NCBI GenBank assembly: GCA_006384855.1
Contig: VCJN01000444.1
Span: 1-64,000, forward strand
From: Tetraselmis striata
Lineage: Eukaryota > Chlorophyta > Chlorodendrophyceae > Chlorodendrales > Chlorodendraceae
Direction of reading: 5' to 3'
Length of the DNA stretch: 64,000 nt
Position numbers and translations under genes: made by a program. The notes below the pieces were generated by a model that was given only the letters and a program-made list of their open reading frames with translations, searched no databases and was not told the origin of the DNA. Of this stretch, positions 10,801-23,028 are shown piece after piece; position 1 is the first letter of the stretch; each line of letters starts with the position of its first letter.

Positions 10801-13616
10801 GCGAGGTGGTCCGCCAGCGCGGCGCTGGTGTCCGAGTGCATGGCGGGGCCCAGCTCGCCCTGCGTCTCCAGCGGGGAGTACGCCGGCACCGCCTTGGCGG
10901 CTGCGGCAAACGCCTCCGGCACCCGCACCCCGCCGGTGGCCAGGAGCGCGCCGAAGAACGCGCGGCTGAAGGCGCTCGCCACGCTGCCGTCTGCAGCCAT
11001 CTCCACGGGCACCTCCTCCTGTCTGTACACCCAGCACACCACGTTGGCGACGCCGCGCTTTCGCAGCACCTCCGCCAGTCGCATCCCGCCCTTCGCGTCC
11101 ACGTACACGCCCTGCCCGGCACCGACACGGAGCGTCAGGCGTTGCGACGTTGAAGAAGCCCAAGTTGTGGCAAACATCACATCTCCGCGGCGCAGAAGCA
11201 GCACACCACCCTCTGCGCAGGAGCCAGTGCTGTGCCATCAATGGTGCTGACGGATGGGTGGATACATTCTCTGCTTCTTTTCATCATTTAACATTCTCAT
11301 ACATATGCTGCGGGTGCAGACGCGGTATTGAAAACACGGGGAATAAAAACCTGCCTTGCGTGCCACAATATAGACGTAACAACAGCGGGACTATGGGGAG
11401 TGTTCTTATATAGCTTGCATAACTTGAGGCTTACAGCACAAAATCTTATGGGTGAGTTGGCACCCGTAGCTCTGATAATATCAAATATCATATCTTATGT
11501 CAATACGTTTTTTGCATCAAGTACGACAGAAAAGCCAACAGCCATGATGGCATGCCGTCAAGCGCGCGGCAGAGCGTGCACCGCAAAGGCGATGGCGGTG
11601 CGGACGGCGGCAAGCCCGGGAGGGGCAACCTGGCAGGTGCTGCCACAGGAGCAGATGCACTCTGCGATCTCCTCCTCGGTTGCCGCGCCGCCGGCCTCCG
11701 CGCTACCGCCGCCCAGACGCAGCGCCCCCAGTGATAGGCTGCTGCGGCCGCCGCCGCCGCTGCTGCCCTCCCCTGTATCCACGGCGGGGCAGACAAAGTA
11801 CACCAGGGTGGGGTGAAGCTGCGCCACGGCGTCACGGAGCGCCGTCAGCGTGGGGTTCCACTCAACCTGCACCTCCACCTGCGCCCCCGCCCCAAGCGCA
11901 GAGTTAGGAAAGCCGTCGTCGGGTCGAGAATGGCGATGAGAGGCAGCAACAAGCAGGGGACCCCCCTCCCTCCACCAAAAGCCCCCAGCACAGCTGCCTG
12001 GGCTCCCTGGAGGGACAGTCACATACTCCCAGGCGCACGCACCACAGCCTTGTATGCTTCGCCACTGAGCGCCAGGAGGTCGCTTAGCGCGCCGCATCCG
12101 CTGCGGAAGCTCAGCGCCTGGCCCTGACTGGAACCGCACACCACGAAAAGGATGCGCGCCACCTCTGTCTTCGCAATCGACCCCCACTCATTGGCGCCTG
12201 CAGCCCCGAGCTCGGCGGGGGCCGCCGCTGCTTGCAACATGTCTGGTCGCTCGCCCGCCTGCTGGTCCAGCTGCTGAGCATCGACAGCAGGGTCAGAGCA
12301 GACCAGAAGGGGAGACCTGTTGCCATCAGCGGAGAGAGAGGACAGGGGGGGGGGGGGGGTGGGGTGGGGGGGGGCAGGACCTGCTCATTCTCCGCCTCCG
12401 CCGCCGCCGCCGCCAGCCATATCGCTTCCTCTTCGGGCGTTAGTCTCGCGCACGGGCCCGGCCCTGATGCGGACGGGGGCTCTGGCTCGACATGCGCGCC
12501 AGTAGCTTGCCCCTCATGCCCTTGGCCGGGTAAGTCCCTGGTGTGCAACCTGCCTGGCGCCGGGTGCGCGGAGGAGGGTGCAGGGTGAAGCTCCCCGGAG
12601 TTGGCTGCGGCGACCCCGACGCCCTGGTGGACCGGCACCTGGCTGCCCCCCGCTGTGTCCGTGGGATGCATGGGTGCTGTGTGCCCGGGGAGAGAGCTGG
12701 CTACACCCCCAACCTCGCTGGCGTGGTGAAGCTCTGCCGCTCCTGGATCTATCTGGCAAGCTGTAGGCTCAGCGTCAGCCCTGGCCACCTTGCGGGCAGG
12801 TTCCTCGGAGGGCAGGTCAGGCCCCGGCCGCTTAACTGCGCCAGCTGGGAAGGCTTCCGCAACCCCCCAAGACCCCGAGCCTGCCCCGCCAGAACCGCTG
12901 GGCGCTAGCGGGGCGCGTAACTCGGGTGCTTGCGGCCCCAGCGATTGCGTCTGCATGCTGCTACCTGAGAGCTGCGCCTGAGCTGGGTGGCCGCTGCTAA
13001 GGTGGGCTGCCGCCGGGGGAAGGTTTCCCATGCCAAGTGCGCCTGGGGTCGCTGCAGGGTTCAGGGAGCCAGCTCCATGTTCGATGCCTCCAGCCTGCGC
13101 CGCTGCGTGCATGCGGCCGCCCCAATCCTGCTGCGCAGCCACAGAGGGCAGGCCGGTGGCGCCTTCACCTGCGCAAGGCAAAGCCGCAGGGAGTGGTGGT
13201 GCGGCCTGCCCGTTGCCTCCAAGCCCCTGGGCAGCCCCAGGCCTGCTGCTGGAGGTTGCTGCGGCGGGCAAGTCCGCTTGCATCTGGACTGGCGTTGTCT
13301 CAGCTGGCGTGCCCCCTCGCACAGGAGGCTGCAGACGGCTCTGGTGGGCATAGGACGGATGCAGGCTTGCCGTCGGCGCCGCCGGTGCCTGCCCCTGTGT
13401 CGGCGATGGCACAGGGGAAGGAAATACGTGCTGCTGCTGCTGCTGCTGAAGGTGGTCAGCAGGGCGGGTCGTCTCGCCCGCCGCTGAGGCCGAGTAGTAG
13501 TAAGCAGGCGGCCGGTTGTCGCCTCCGCCATCGCGCGGCGCGGCGAGCCCGCAGCTGCGACTACGGCGTCCGCCGGTGGTTGTCAGCCAGTCGCAGAGTC
13601 CCACGGCGTCATGCAC
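7848..13616 (-). CDS. ARID-PHD finger chromatin protein (10 exons)
   Basis: Exons traced 5' to 3': 13616-12381, 12270-12043, 11878-11630, 11210-10701, 10547-10062, 8959-8765, 8624-8499, 8375-8220, 8091-8048, 7950-7848. All phases agree without a frame break and give about 1,110 residues. Residues 1-412 are a disordered Pro/Gln/Ala-rich region with a possible basic signal (PARKVARAD). The ARID DNA-binding domain spans exons 6-8 (about 955-1047: FLADLHLFYK, LDLFNLYVEV, NWKGQVFPKM, LIKHYRALLLTYE). A C4HC3 PHD finger follows (CILC, CCKC, HYPC, CPRC). The middle (about 413-900) is an unassigned globular region beginning near ARILFVVCGSS. Plant ARID-PHD proteins such as Arabidopsis ARID4, a SWI/SNF-associated subunit, share this ARID-PHD order, so a nuclear chromatin-remodelling role is likely (inference). 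Start chosen as the first ATG of the long open first exon. Confidence 0.85.
8190..8217. repeat. Poly(G) on plus strand = sense poly(C) in ARID intron 8
   Basis: On the sense (minus) strand the intron begins GTGCCC and runs directly into the C tract, so the run starts within about 4 nt of the 5' splice site at 8219. Similar runs follow the donors at 8498, 10700 and 12380 in the same gene. Confidence 0.9.
9290..9372 (-). repeat. Dispersed repeat fragment in ARID intron 5
   Basis: This segment, inside the 1.1-kb intron between exons 5 and 6 (10061-8960), matches the reverse complement of about 62880-62966. Shared landmarks are GACCCCTGGGAGGC versus GACCTCTGGCAGGC, CAGGGTCTTATT versus CAGGCTCTTATT, and GTCGGCACCTGT in both. 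The large intron may owe its size to this insertion. Confidence 0.6.
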
Positions 13617-14243
13617 CTGCCACTCCGCGTCTTGGTGTCTCGAGCCTAGTCAAACGGGTCAGCAGGGGAGGCACTGCATCGGTCGAGAAGGAAGCTTTGT
13701 GGACCAAGGCGGAGCTTGCGTCGCGTTTACTGATGTTCGCGACTTCCTGTCCGACGAACGATAGGACCGCCACAGCAAAGGTCGTGGTACGAGCAACACT
13801 CCCGGCCCCGCCACGGACGACCGACCTCTGAGCCTGAGCCAACCCTCAGCGCTACTCCTGACTCAGAAGATGGACCTTGCCCAATAGCAGTAGCGCTATT
13901 GTCGCGTTGATTCCAGGGACAGTAGCGCGTGGGACCCGTGCCCGGTTGTCGCACTAGGCTTTGCCGGCGGGGGCGACGACGGCGTTGCTACTATTGCGAG
14001 TGCGAGCAGCAAGTCGCTGCTGCTGAACTACGTCGATGCTGGCAACACAAGGATCCCATACTACTCGTCCGTAACCATTTGTAATTAAGTGATGTAACTT
14101 AAGTGATGCGGACCAATATAGAATTACGTGAGCTAGCTGGCTGGAATATTTTATTGATTACATAAATAAGGGCTTTCACAAAAGCGCACTACAAACAGAA
14201 ATAGCCAGCTGGAATAGGCGGACTAATCGTTACCCAATAAGAA
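13617..14243. other. Upstream flank of the ARID-PHD gene
   Basis: No gene recognised. It should contain the promoter and 5' UTR of the minus-strand gene. At 14150-14205 there is a diverged copy of the terminal sequence of the neighbouring MITE-like element (GGGCTTTCACAAAAGCGCAC, then ACAAACAGAA). Confidence 0.4.
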
Positions 14244-14574
14244 TTTTTACATCAGGGCTTCAACATGTGCCCACTACAAACAGAACTAACCGCAAGTATG
14301 AAAGGTTGCCAGCAATCCCCACCCACTACTGTTCCCCTTTCAGTCTTTCTGGTCGTTCCTTGGCTTCAGTGCTTCCCTTGACCCGTTGGTTCCTGGCAGC
14401 TTGGCGACTTCGTGGTTCCCTTGGCTCTTCCTTGGTTCTTGGCTCCCTGGCCCCCCGCTCGATCTTGGTTTCAGGCTTAAGGAGATATGTCACTGCTCTT
14501 TTTGTGGCAACCTTCCGTGGTTGCTCTTGGTTCTGCTTTTATTGCGCACATGTTAAAGCCCTGATGTTAAAAAA
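14244..14574. mobile_element. MITE-like element with ~45-bp terminal inverted repeats
   Basis: The left end (TTTTTACATCAGGGCTTCAA, then CATGTGCCCACTACAAACAG) matches the reverse complement of the right end (TTTAACATCAGGGCTTTAAC, then ATGTGCGCAATAAAAGCAGA). About 330 bp lies between the outer ends, with no coding capacity. The interior has a CCTTGGCTCTTCCTTGG-type purine/pyrimidine-biased stretch. A truncated second copy at 36106-36269 confirms mobility. I could not define a target duplication. The size and structure fit a non-autonomous DNA transposon. Confidence 0.65.
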
Positions 14575-16770
14575 CTTCTGGGAAAAGTCTACGTGAGCCT
14601 CGTACCGGAGCCTACGACGCCTGCCAACAGCGACTAATAAATAACTAGCAACTACGGGCAGCAGCAAGGAATTATAATGACAGCATATGTAGCTCTTATG
14701 GTTATATGACTAAGGATTTTGTTCGTTCATAATCCTTTCGTCAATTGTCAGTCGCGACTGGCGGCGCGAACGGTATTTATTAATAACCGTATCATCGTCC
14801 TCGGAGGCTGGGACCTTTGTTGGAAGTCTTGCTACTATCGTATAGACACGCGACATCATCGGATACCTTATTTGAAAATGCGCATCCTTCAAAATTAATA
14901 GTTAGCGGCGCGCGGGCAGTTGGCAGCGTGGCGGCGAGGTGCGCGTTTCCGCCACCTCGTCCGCGGTGCGCCAGACAGCGAAGCACGCTACGAGCAGGCA
15001 TCATCTAATCCTTGCTGCAGCAGCATTTAGTCGTCACTCGACCCTGTAGGTCGGTACTCCTGCTGCAAGTGGTACTCATCACAATACCTACAGTCGCTAC
15101 TGCTCGCAGTGTATGTCGCTATCTTAACAAGCGACAGATGATGCGCCGCGCGGGCCGCGCCGGACGTCATCTGACCGCATAGTGTATGTATAGCCAATAC
15201 CCGTATACCGTACCGTCATAGACGAGCACCCACCCATCGACCTCACACCCGCAGCGTAGGAAACCCCAGTCTGCGCCAGCTAGAACCGCTGCTTATTATT
15301 GTGGTAGCGACTAGTGCTGTGAATACTTCGACAAAAATATCCTGACGCCTGCGCGCTTCTGGCGTATCAATGTATCATCCGCCGAGCCGCGTTGCATATT
15401 TGCCAGCCGCAAGCAAGGCGGCAAGGCTGAGACTACTATCATTGATACTAATATATATTTGACATGAATTGATATCATTGCTGGCAAACATGCCCACCTG
15501 GCAGATATGCTGATGACAATATGTGTGGCATCCGGTTGGTTCAGCGGTCGGCGGTCGCGCTGCATCTTAGCACAGTACATTTTAAGCCACATATAAGAAA
15601 CTGCGTTTAAGTAGCTGCGAGTGATACATAGGGGATTGCTCAAATGCTCAGGTGGATGATAGTATCAATGGCACCGCTGCCACCTGATAGGCGTCTCTGG
15701 ATATCTGGCCGTGGTGCTGAACAGCGTTGCTGTGTGAATGTTCTACATATGTGTATCATTTCACATAATGCATGCAATACATTTCAATTGTGCCGTCTTG
15801 CGCATGATACAACAATTTGGTCAGCAGTGTGTCACAGCGCCCGGTCGCTCGGATATCAGCATAGATCCTAAGACTGACCGCCTCGGGGTCAGTTCCTAGT
15901 TGTCGAGGGCGGATCCGGCACATTCATCACCTTCGGACACAACTGTTGCATCATCACCTTGAGCAGCACCAGTTGCTGCTGATGCGCGGCATGCTTTCAT
16001 AAGATGATATTGACTTACTTCCATGCTAAATACTTACATGTCAGCATTTGTGAATCAGTGTCCACTTTTCACTCAGTATGCAACATTCTGCCTTTGTGAA
16101 CGATGATACAGGATCTACTTCAGCTGCTTGGCGTGACAGGGCCTTTCAGCACGTGTTGACGGGAGCCTGAGTTCGGCCCATATGGATAATTTGCAGGTAT
16201 ATGCTGGAAGAACTTTTGTCCTCTGAATGAGTAGACTAAACGTGTAACGTTCTGCGTTGACATTGTTAACTCCAACAAATTGTGGTTTGCCTTCTCTGTG
16301 CTGAGAAAAGCACCATAGTATGTATGGTCTGCATTTCCACTGTTTCATGTGGTGAGGCGTGATGAAACCTAAATAGCATTGCCTGAGTACCAGTGCCATG
16401 AAGAAATATGAGTTTTGACCCTAAATTCGCTTTAAAGTCAGACTATGTGCATGAACTAACATGAAACATAACTATCATTAGGTTTGGGTCTGTCTATCGC
16501 TTCCTCATTTCATCCGGTGCATGGATGAAAGGTGCAACATGCATGGAGCTGCTAAACAATGTCGATAATGAACAGCAATATGATACTCAACAGCATCTGG
16601 ACATATCCTCCTATGCAGCACAGGCAGAGACATGTTGATTGCATTATCCCTCTCCTCCCGATCTCTGTACACATTTAATTGTTACAGGCGCACCAGTCAG
16701 TACATGCCATTGACAGGGTTTGAAGCACCTCTTGCAGCAGCACATCTCACTGCCGAGTCGCTGTTCTCAG
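14575..16770. other. Intergenic; may hold the 5' exon(s) of the coiled-coil gene
   Basis: Only short, unremarkable open frames on either strand. The first coiled-coil exon I can support opens at an acceptor at 16770, so an upstream exon or 5' UTR may lie here. One candidate ATG at 16704 opens a short frame (MPLTGFEAPLAAAHLTAES), but nothing fixes it. Confidence 0.4.
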
Positions 16771-19700
16771 GTGCTGGATCACCGAAATATGCAGCTGCGG
16801 CATGCCCTTGCCCAGGAGCGACTGCTGCTAGGACAGGCAGAGGATGACTTTGCGGAAGCTACAGCACTGGCACAGCAAGCCACCAAAGCTGAGAAGGCCA
16901 AGAAGGACCTCTTGAAGGAGGCAGAGGACGTTCTGCGACAAAAGCGAGAGGCGCTGCATAGCCTTTGCAACACCTTTCTGCGGAACGCTGTCAAGTTCCA
17001 GCAAGACTGTTCATTCGAGAGCTTTGAGACCGCCGGCAGCAAGCTTGACACTGAATGCAAAAATATGAGCAACACAATCTCGGAAAGGTATCGCTCTCTA
17101 CATGCGCTGCAAATGCAGCAGCAAAAGCTCAAGGACCAAGGTGAGACCCCCGGGAAAACACATGTGTCTGCAGGCTGCGTGTATGACGTGCTGAAACCAC
17201 AACTCAAACAAATCATATAGCTTGGGGATTGAGTTCCCATGTCGGATCTTGATGGGCATGCATCAGTCTTCCACACGAATCTGTCTGCGCTTTCAGGAAA
17301 TGAGAAGCAACTTAGTAGTACTAGGTAGAGATTCTGCAGCTATCGTGTGCAACTGCTGCCAGCCGACAGGGATGACAACGCATATGCAGCAACATGCTCT
17401 TCAGCCAGTGTGGTGACCTGTCAGCCTGTATATCGCACTCTCACTGCGCCGCCTGGATTGCAGTTGAAACATGCACAGATCAGTACACCGAGCTGGCTGC
17501 CAGTGTGGAGTCCACAAAGACCGCAATCGCAACCGAAGCAACCCAGACCGCGGCAATGATGCAGAAGCTGGAACTCGCAAGGAACACATATGGCAGTGAG
17601 GCAGTCAAGCGGGAGAAAGCTGCACTGGAGGAGCGCTTGGATTCTCTGTCAAGCGAGATCACTGTCTCCAATGAGAGGTGGGCATGTAGTGAAGCACCTT
17701 GCCGATTGACACGCAGCTCTGTCTCTTCCCACCACTGACAAAGAGCTACAACACCATATGATCACTCACAGATTAGAATGAGCATCAGAGTTTTCTGCGG
17801 CTTGCTGTACTCATTTCTAGAGTGTCTCCAACTTTAGACACCGCATGTATTTTTGGAAGTATACAGCATGTTCGATGTATTATTGGGCTATACGAGGATG
17901 TTTGGCATGTGTTGCAGCATATATCCAGATGCCGTGGCGTTTATGCATCGCATTCTCAGGTCACTAGAAGGCTGGGGCTCTAGAGCTTAATCCAGAGCAG
18001 ATTGCGTATGTGCAGATTCACAACACATTCCACCAAGCAGTCCTGAAATCGGTTCAGTAAATCTCTGACTAAATATCATGCACGGGTTGACGGGCAATGC
18101 TTGGTCAAATGCACCAAAAACTCCCGGGAAAACACGAACTTGTTTTGCGCTGTCATGCGTCACAGGAACAGCAACCTGAAAACCAAGTTAGAAAAGCTAG
18201 TGAGAGAAGGCACCAGTTTCCAGAAACGGCTGGAGTACAAACTGAAGGAGATCAGCAATCTCCAGCGCACCATCGACTCCCTCTGGCCAGCAAGCCGGGC
18301 CAACAATCGCGCTCATCACCCTGATGGGGCTGACTGTAGCAGGCAAGACGAGGCGGTTTGCAGCAGCTACCCCCCGGCATACGGCAAACGCCAGGAAAAC
18401 GACGATGACGCATTCTGGGAGGACACCGATCCAAGTGATAACCCACAATCTGCACCAGGTGAGGTCAGCCTATCATGGAGGGTGACCAAGCCGTGTTTGT
18501 GTATGTGTGCCTATGAAATCTGATGCATTGGTTAGTGGTATACATGTGTCTGTGTCACGAGTATACGAGTTGCTCTTTACTATGACTTGCGTTGATATTA
18601 CAGCTGTTTGGTTGACCTACATAATGTGGCGAGATGGTCGGCTCCAGAGTTGGTGGTGGTGAAAGTGAATTATTTACAAGGTGGTCTGCGCTGCGGTATA
18701 TATTCAGCAGTCGGCGGGATGCCACGCCGGCGCTGTCAAGCGTGTCTAGTAATCTAGTCAGCAGTGCTAATGAGATTACGTAGGAGGGCATTTAATGAGG
18801 TCGAGATCTAGGGTTGTTACCCAAACATGATCTCCTCACATTCCTCCCCGCCATAAAGGTGTCAACTGGCGGTGATATATGTGGAAAAGTATATGGCAGC
18901 GCAATGTGTCAGCAAATGCAGCAGCAACATATGTCATTGTTAGGTGACAGTCACACGCTGAAAAATCAGCATGGCAGATTTTCAGAGTTGAAACTCCGAA
19001 GTGATGTTTGTCAACGACAGGGAACTTTGGTGTGTCACAGGTAGAATATAATAGTAGTAATGACACAGAAAGGGTTTTTGAGGTTTTTGTATGTGTTTTG
19101 GAGGTACAAAACAAACCTCCGGATATTATGTGAGGAATAAATGGATGGCTCGCGGATTCAAAATGCCTGCCACCTTCGAAGTGGGCATGCCAAAATCAGA
19201 ACAATAGCAACAAACGAGTCAAGACAAAGGCAGGTTTTGCTGCGGGTCTCTGTTGTCGCCTGGATGGTGCTTGAAATGTACATACAGGAATGCGACTGTA
19301 TGGCATTGCTGTTATCAACAGTCATACTGCATGCTGGTGAGGCTAATGATCATTTGCAGCAAGTCACTAATTATTATAACTTACTACTTCTTACTGTGGC
19401 GGTGGTATTTCCCCGATGAATGCCAGGAGACAACCCAGCCGCATACCACGTGGACGAGCCTCCAGCACCAACCCTGTATGAGGATCCCTATGGGATCGAC
19501 TCAGTAAATGATGAAGAGCCCCTCCCTCCTGATGTCAGCCGGCCGGTTCACAGCAATGGCAGGGTCCACTGGGTGTCGAGCACCATAATTGACATTGAGG
19601 AAGTCCCGGAGACACCTGGGAGAAGAATGCCCCCAGCCCATGGAGCTGGCAAAGCTAGAGCTGTTCGCAACTACAGTGACACACACCTCGGCCAGACTTC

Positions 19701-20838
19701 ACGCGGCTGGAGAGCCGCTGCCAACCAGCGCAGGGCGGCGACTTCCCGGTCACGGCGGCAATGCGAGTGCGCTCCGCAATCAGGGAAGCAAAGGGCAGAG
19801 CAGAGCAGGTAATTCCAACCGGCACTCAAAGGCATCTTTGCGCCACACACCACTGCATACGCACACGCAGGCAGCAGCTCCACGCTGTTTTAAAATGGAC
19901 AACGCATCCCTGTGGGCCGAAGACATGCGCCATATTCACACCGCGAGTTATGCGCGTGCCAGGTGGCGGGCCTGTTTCATCAGGCGTGCAGTCATTCCGC
20001 TCTGCCAGAACCGCCATGGAGCAGGAGATGGACGTCGCTGCTGGAAATCAAGATGATGACAGCGACTTCCAGGCACGTGGTGCGCTAGGCAAGCCTCAGC
20101 AAGAAAATCTCGCCAGTGGCATCGGTGAGTGTCAACGGCCAATGCAGAAGAGGAAATCCGCGCCCAATACGGCCGACCGTGTGGCCACCTCGTCATCAAT
20201 TCCTGCGGCGTCATCTGTCAGCAGCACCGAGTACAGCTAGCAAGCTAGCACAGCCAAGGGCCGCCGTCCCAAGTCTGCTGAAAGAGCAACCACCAGCGGA
20301 CACCCCGGCAGCACATGCTGCTCCCACGATGACAGGGAATGCTTTTGATGGCAGGCAGCGGAGGCGTGCAGCAGCACACACTGGAGCAGCAGCACTTCTG
20401 CCTCGTCAGCAGCAGCCAACACGCCAGCCTGTTGCAGCACATTATTCCGCTGTTAATGCCAGCGGCGATCCATATGCTAGGAGACATGGTGTCATCCCAG
20501 GCAGTCGTAGGACACTGCCTAAAGAACAACAATGTGCTGTTTTGGCTGGAGATGGCGGCGAGTCTGTCACCAAGATCTTCCCCCCTGCTCCCAGAACACG
20601 AAACGTGAATGCGAGCGGGAAGACGGGGCGACAACAACTCCAGCGCAACAGCCAGCAGCCAAGAAATACTATGCCAGCAGCCGTCAGTGGTCATGAGGAA
20701 ACTGGCGCGGGGACTTCAAAAGCACCACCTGCTGCCATGGCGGCATCTAAGAAGCGCAAGACAAACTCGGCAGCTGCCACTGCGCGTCGTGATGCGGATG
20801 ACACTGTCGATATATTTGGTGGCAGGCTACACCACTGA
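16771..20838 (+). CDS. Coiled-coil protein with disordered C-terminal half, family unknown
   Basis: Exons 16771-17140, 17464-17677, 18058-18458, 19427-19808, 19871-20124, 20237-20838 join with matching phases (1, 2, 1, 2, 1) and no frame break, giving 740 residues to the TGA at 20836-20838. The first three exons are almost continuous heptad-rich coiled coil (HALAQERLLLGQAEDDFAEA, KAKKDLLKEAEDVLRQKREA, EKAALEERLDSLSSEI, TKLEKLVREGTSFQKRLEYK). The remainder is low-complexity, rich in Pro/Gln/Arg/Ser, with acidic stretches (NQDDDSDF) and a terminal basic patch KKRKTN that could act as a nuclear signal. I recognise no family. The 5' end is open: either the ATG at 16789 starts translation or an upstream exon was missed. 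Its introns lack the C tracts seen in the other genes. Confidence 0.7.
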
Positions 20839-21960
20839 GGAAGCGAGGCTATGTGTGATGCGTCTGATCCAGCCGCAACAATTCTTTCCCGCCTTATGTG
20901 CCAACAGCTTCCCAGGATTTACTTGCAACCCTCCAGTAGCGATGATACTCGCATCAGCATATATGGGAAGATATGCTGGATGTGAACTGTTTGACTGGCA
21001 AATAAGGTTATTCGCAGGCACAGGCGCACAACGCCACCCTGGATGCAGCGCGCCAAATTACGATAACGTGTGTTCGTAGCGACTACTGTATCGATTAACC
21101 TGGATCAAACATGAATTGGCCTGGTTACACAAAGAAGAGGGAAGAGATTATATGCTTATGTATACCTCAATGGGCATACTATCCACCTGTATGTAGCAGG
21201 GTCTGCCATCTCCAAACCCACAGCAATCTAATTTAAGATTCGTGCAATGTTTAAGCAACCCGTGTAATGAACTCGTAATTTGGCACACACGATGCGGGTA
21301 CCCGCACTGCGGCAGGCGGTAGAATACCGAATAACAGCCTGAACATGAGCGCGAAATATCTCCGGACCATACCGTTTGGGGCTCTGTGCAGGGTACCGAG
21401 TGGGGCTTAGCCCGGGGAGGGTGTTGCTCACTAAGGCTTGCGCCGAGCGGCCGAGGTCGCCATGTTCTTATTCGATTTTTTTACTTCGGCTCCGAAATGA
21501 AAAATAATAGGTGTTCCGTGATAGATAGCGCGTTTGATTTCATGGCATAGTTCGCGATTTTTATCGTCCTGGTAGCGAGTACGGGTATATCGATGTTTTA
21601 CATGCAAAAATACATTAAAACTGGGCGTTTTTAATTACCTTAGTGGATGTAGCTGTATGTACGCAGCTCGCGGAGTACAGCTGGAGACCGGCATTTGAAA
21701 ACGCCGATTTTAATACCATCCGTAGCCCGCCGCATGTAATACGGTGGCTGTCCGTGTGATTGCTCATTTTCTCGTTGTGCTTTCCGGCGCGCTGAATTGC
21801 GTGTGTTCTATTGATCAGTCACGAATCTGAGCACAATGACCCGCGTCCACCGCTTGATGTTACTTGCATACATCCATCTTTCTTGTAACCCCGCCCGTGC
21901 ATCTATGCCGGGAGGAATCACCATGAGGCTCTCTTTGGCCCTTTGGAGGGCATGTCCACG
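20839..21960. other. Intergenic; no gene seen
   Basis: AT-rich 3' flank of the coiled-coil gene, followed by the start of a retroelement relic. No coding frame or structured repeat recognised. Confidence 0.4.
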
Positions 21961-23028
21961 TTCGATAGACTCGTTACTCAATTAGAGGACGCTATCAAGG
22001 AGGCTTCCCGCGACATCAAGTATGTTGAGGAGCTGCTTCTCTCTACTGAAGGAGAGAGACATCGTGAGCACTAGCGCATGCTCATCGACAACTCCACCGC
22101 CCGCAAGTTTGCGCCGGAGGCGCAGCTGGACGCTTTCATCCTCAAAGGCGAGGAGGCCAACCGAGCTCTAGAGGGAGCCAAATAAGGCAAGGCGGAGGCG
22201 CCTCCTGCCCCTTCTTCTAATCGTCGTTCAAGTCGCGCTCGGCGCAGGGAGGAGGACGACGACTCCAACGACGACGACGACGACGACGACGAAATCGGCA
22301 GCGACTCCATGATCTTCCTCGGGATCGGGGGGGAGGGGGGTTTCAAGGAGAAGAACACTGGTACGACTCCCCTTTTCCGTACCCAGTACTTTCAGTTCAT
22401 GGCGCTCGTCTGTTCATTTCTTGTCAGCTCTATGATACCATGATTCAGTCATATCCCGATTTGCTGAAGGAGGTTCCCGCGAAGCGCCCCGTGCTTGTAG
22501 AGGAGATGAAGTAGTCCACTTCAGAGTGGACCGTCCCTCGCTTTCTTCGCACCACATACAAAAAAGCCATGATTCTGTGCCTACGACACAAGTTTTCCTC
22601 CGATACTGCCGACATGTAACGTGGAGATGATATATGTGGCCGAGATATGACTCTGTCTCCAGCCTAAAGAAAGAGGTCGTAAAGCTATGAAGCTGACGAA
22701 GCCCTCTATTCTTAAGGTAGATCAGGCTTCCGCCAATAACACTTGAGGAGGTGGTCGTGGTTGGTGGTGGTGGTTGCCGTGGTAACGGCGGCAAGCATGG
22801 CGGTGTCCGTGGTGGCGGCGGCGGTAGTCGCTATGAAGGTCAAGGTTATTATTATAATATGTTCGATCCCCTAGCAATGGCCATTGTTATGGCCAGCGAC
22901 TTACTGGCACAAAAAATATAAGCATTCTGACTATCAGTCTTCTGGTGGTCGTGTTGTCGGCCCCTGCCATGGCTGTGGCGCGTTTGGTCACTTAAAGCAT
23001 CACCGCCCTCATGCCAAGAAGGGCTGAT
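21961..23028 (+). pseudogene. Decayed retroelement gag-like frame with zinc knuckle
   Basis: From 21961 a plus-strand frame reads FDRLVTQLEDAIKEASRDI and KFAPEAQLDAFILKGEEANR with in-frame stops (near 22072 and 22183), then an acidic block DDSNDDDDDDDDE. Farther on, in another frame, come a glycine-rich stretch (GGKHGGVRGGGGGSRYEGQG) and, at about 22967-23010, a zinc-knuckle-like motif CHGCGAFGHLKHH ending in a lysine-rich tail and a stop. A glycine-rich segment plus zinc knuckle is typical of a retrotransposon Gag. Multiple stops and frame changes show it is dead. The last ligand is His where Cys is usual. Confidence 0.5.

Noticed and set aside
10345-11241. 298-residue minus-strand frame
   Set aside because: It overlaps ARID exons 4 and 5 in the wrong frame and runs through the intron between them.
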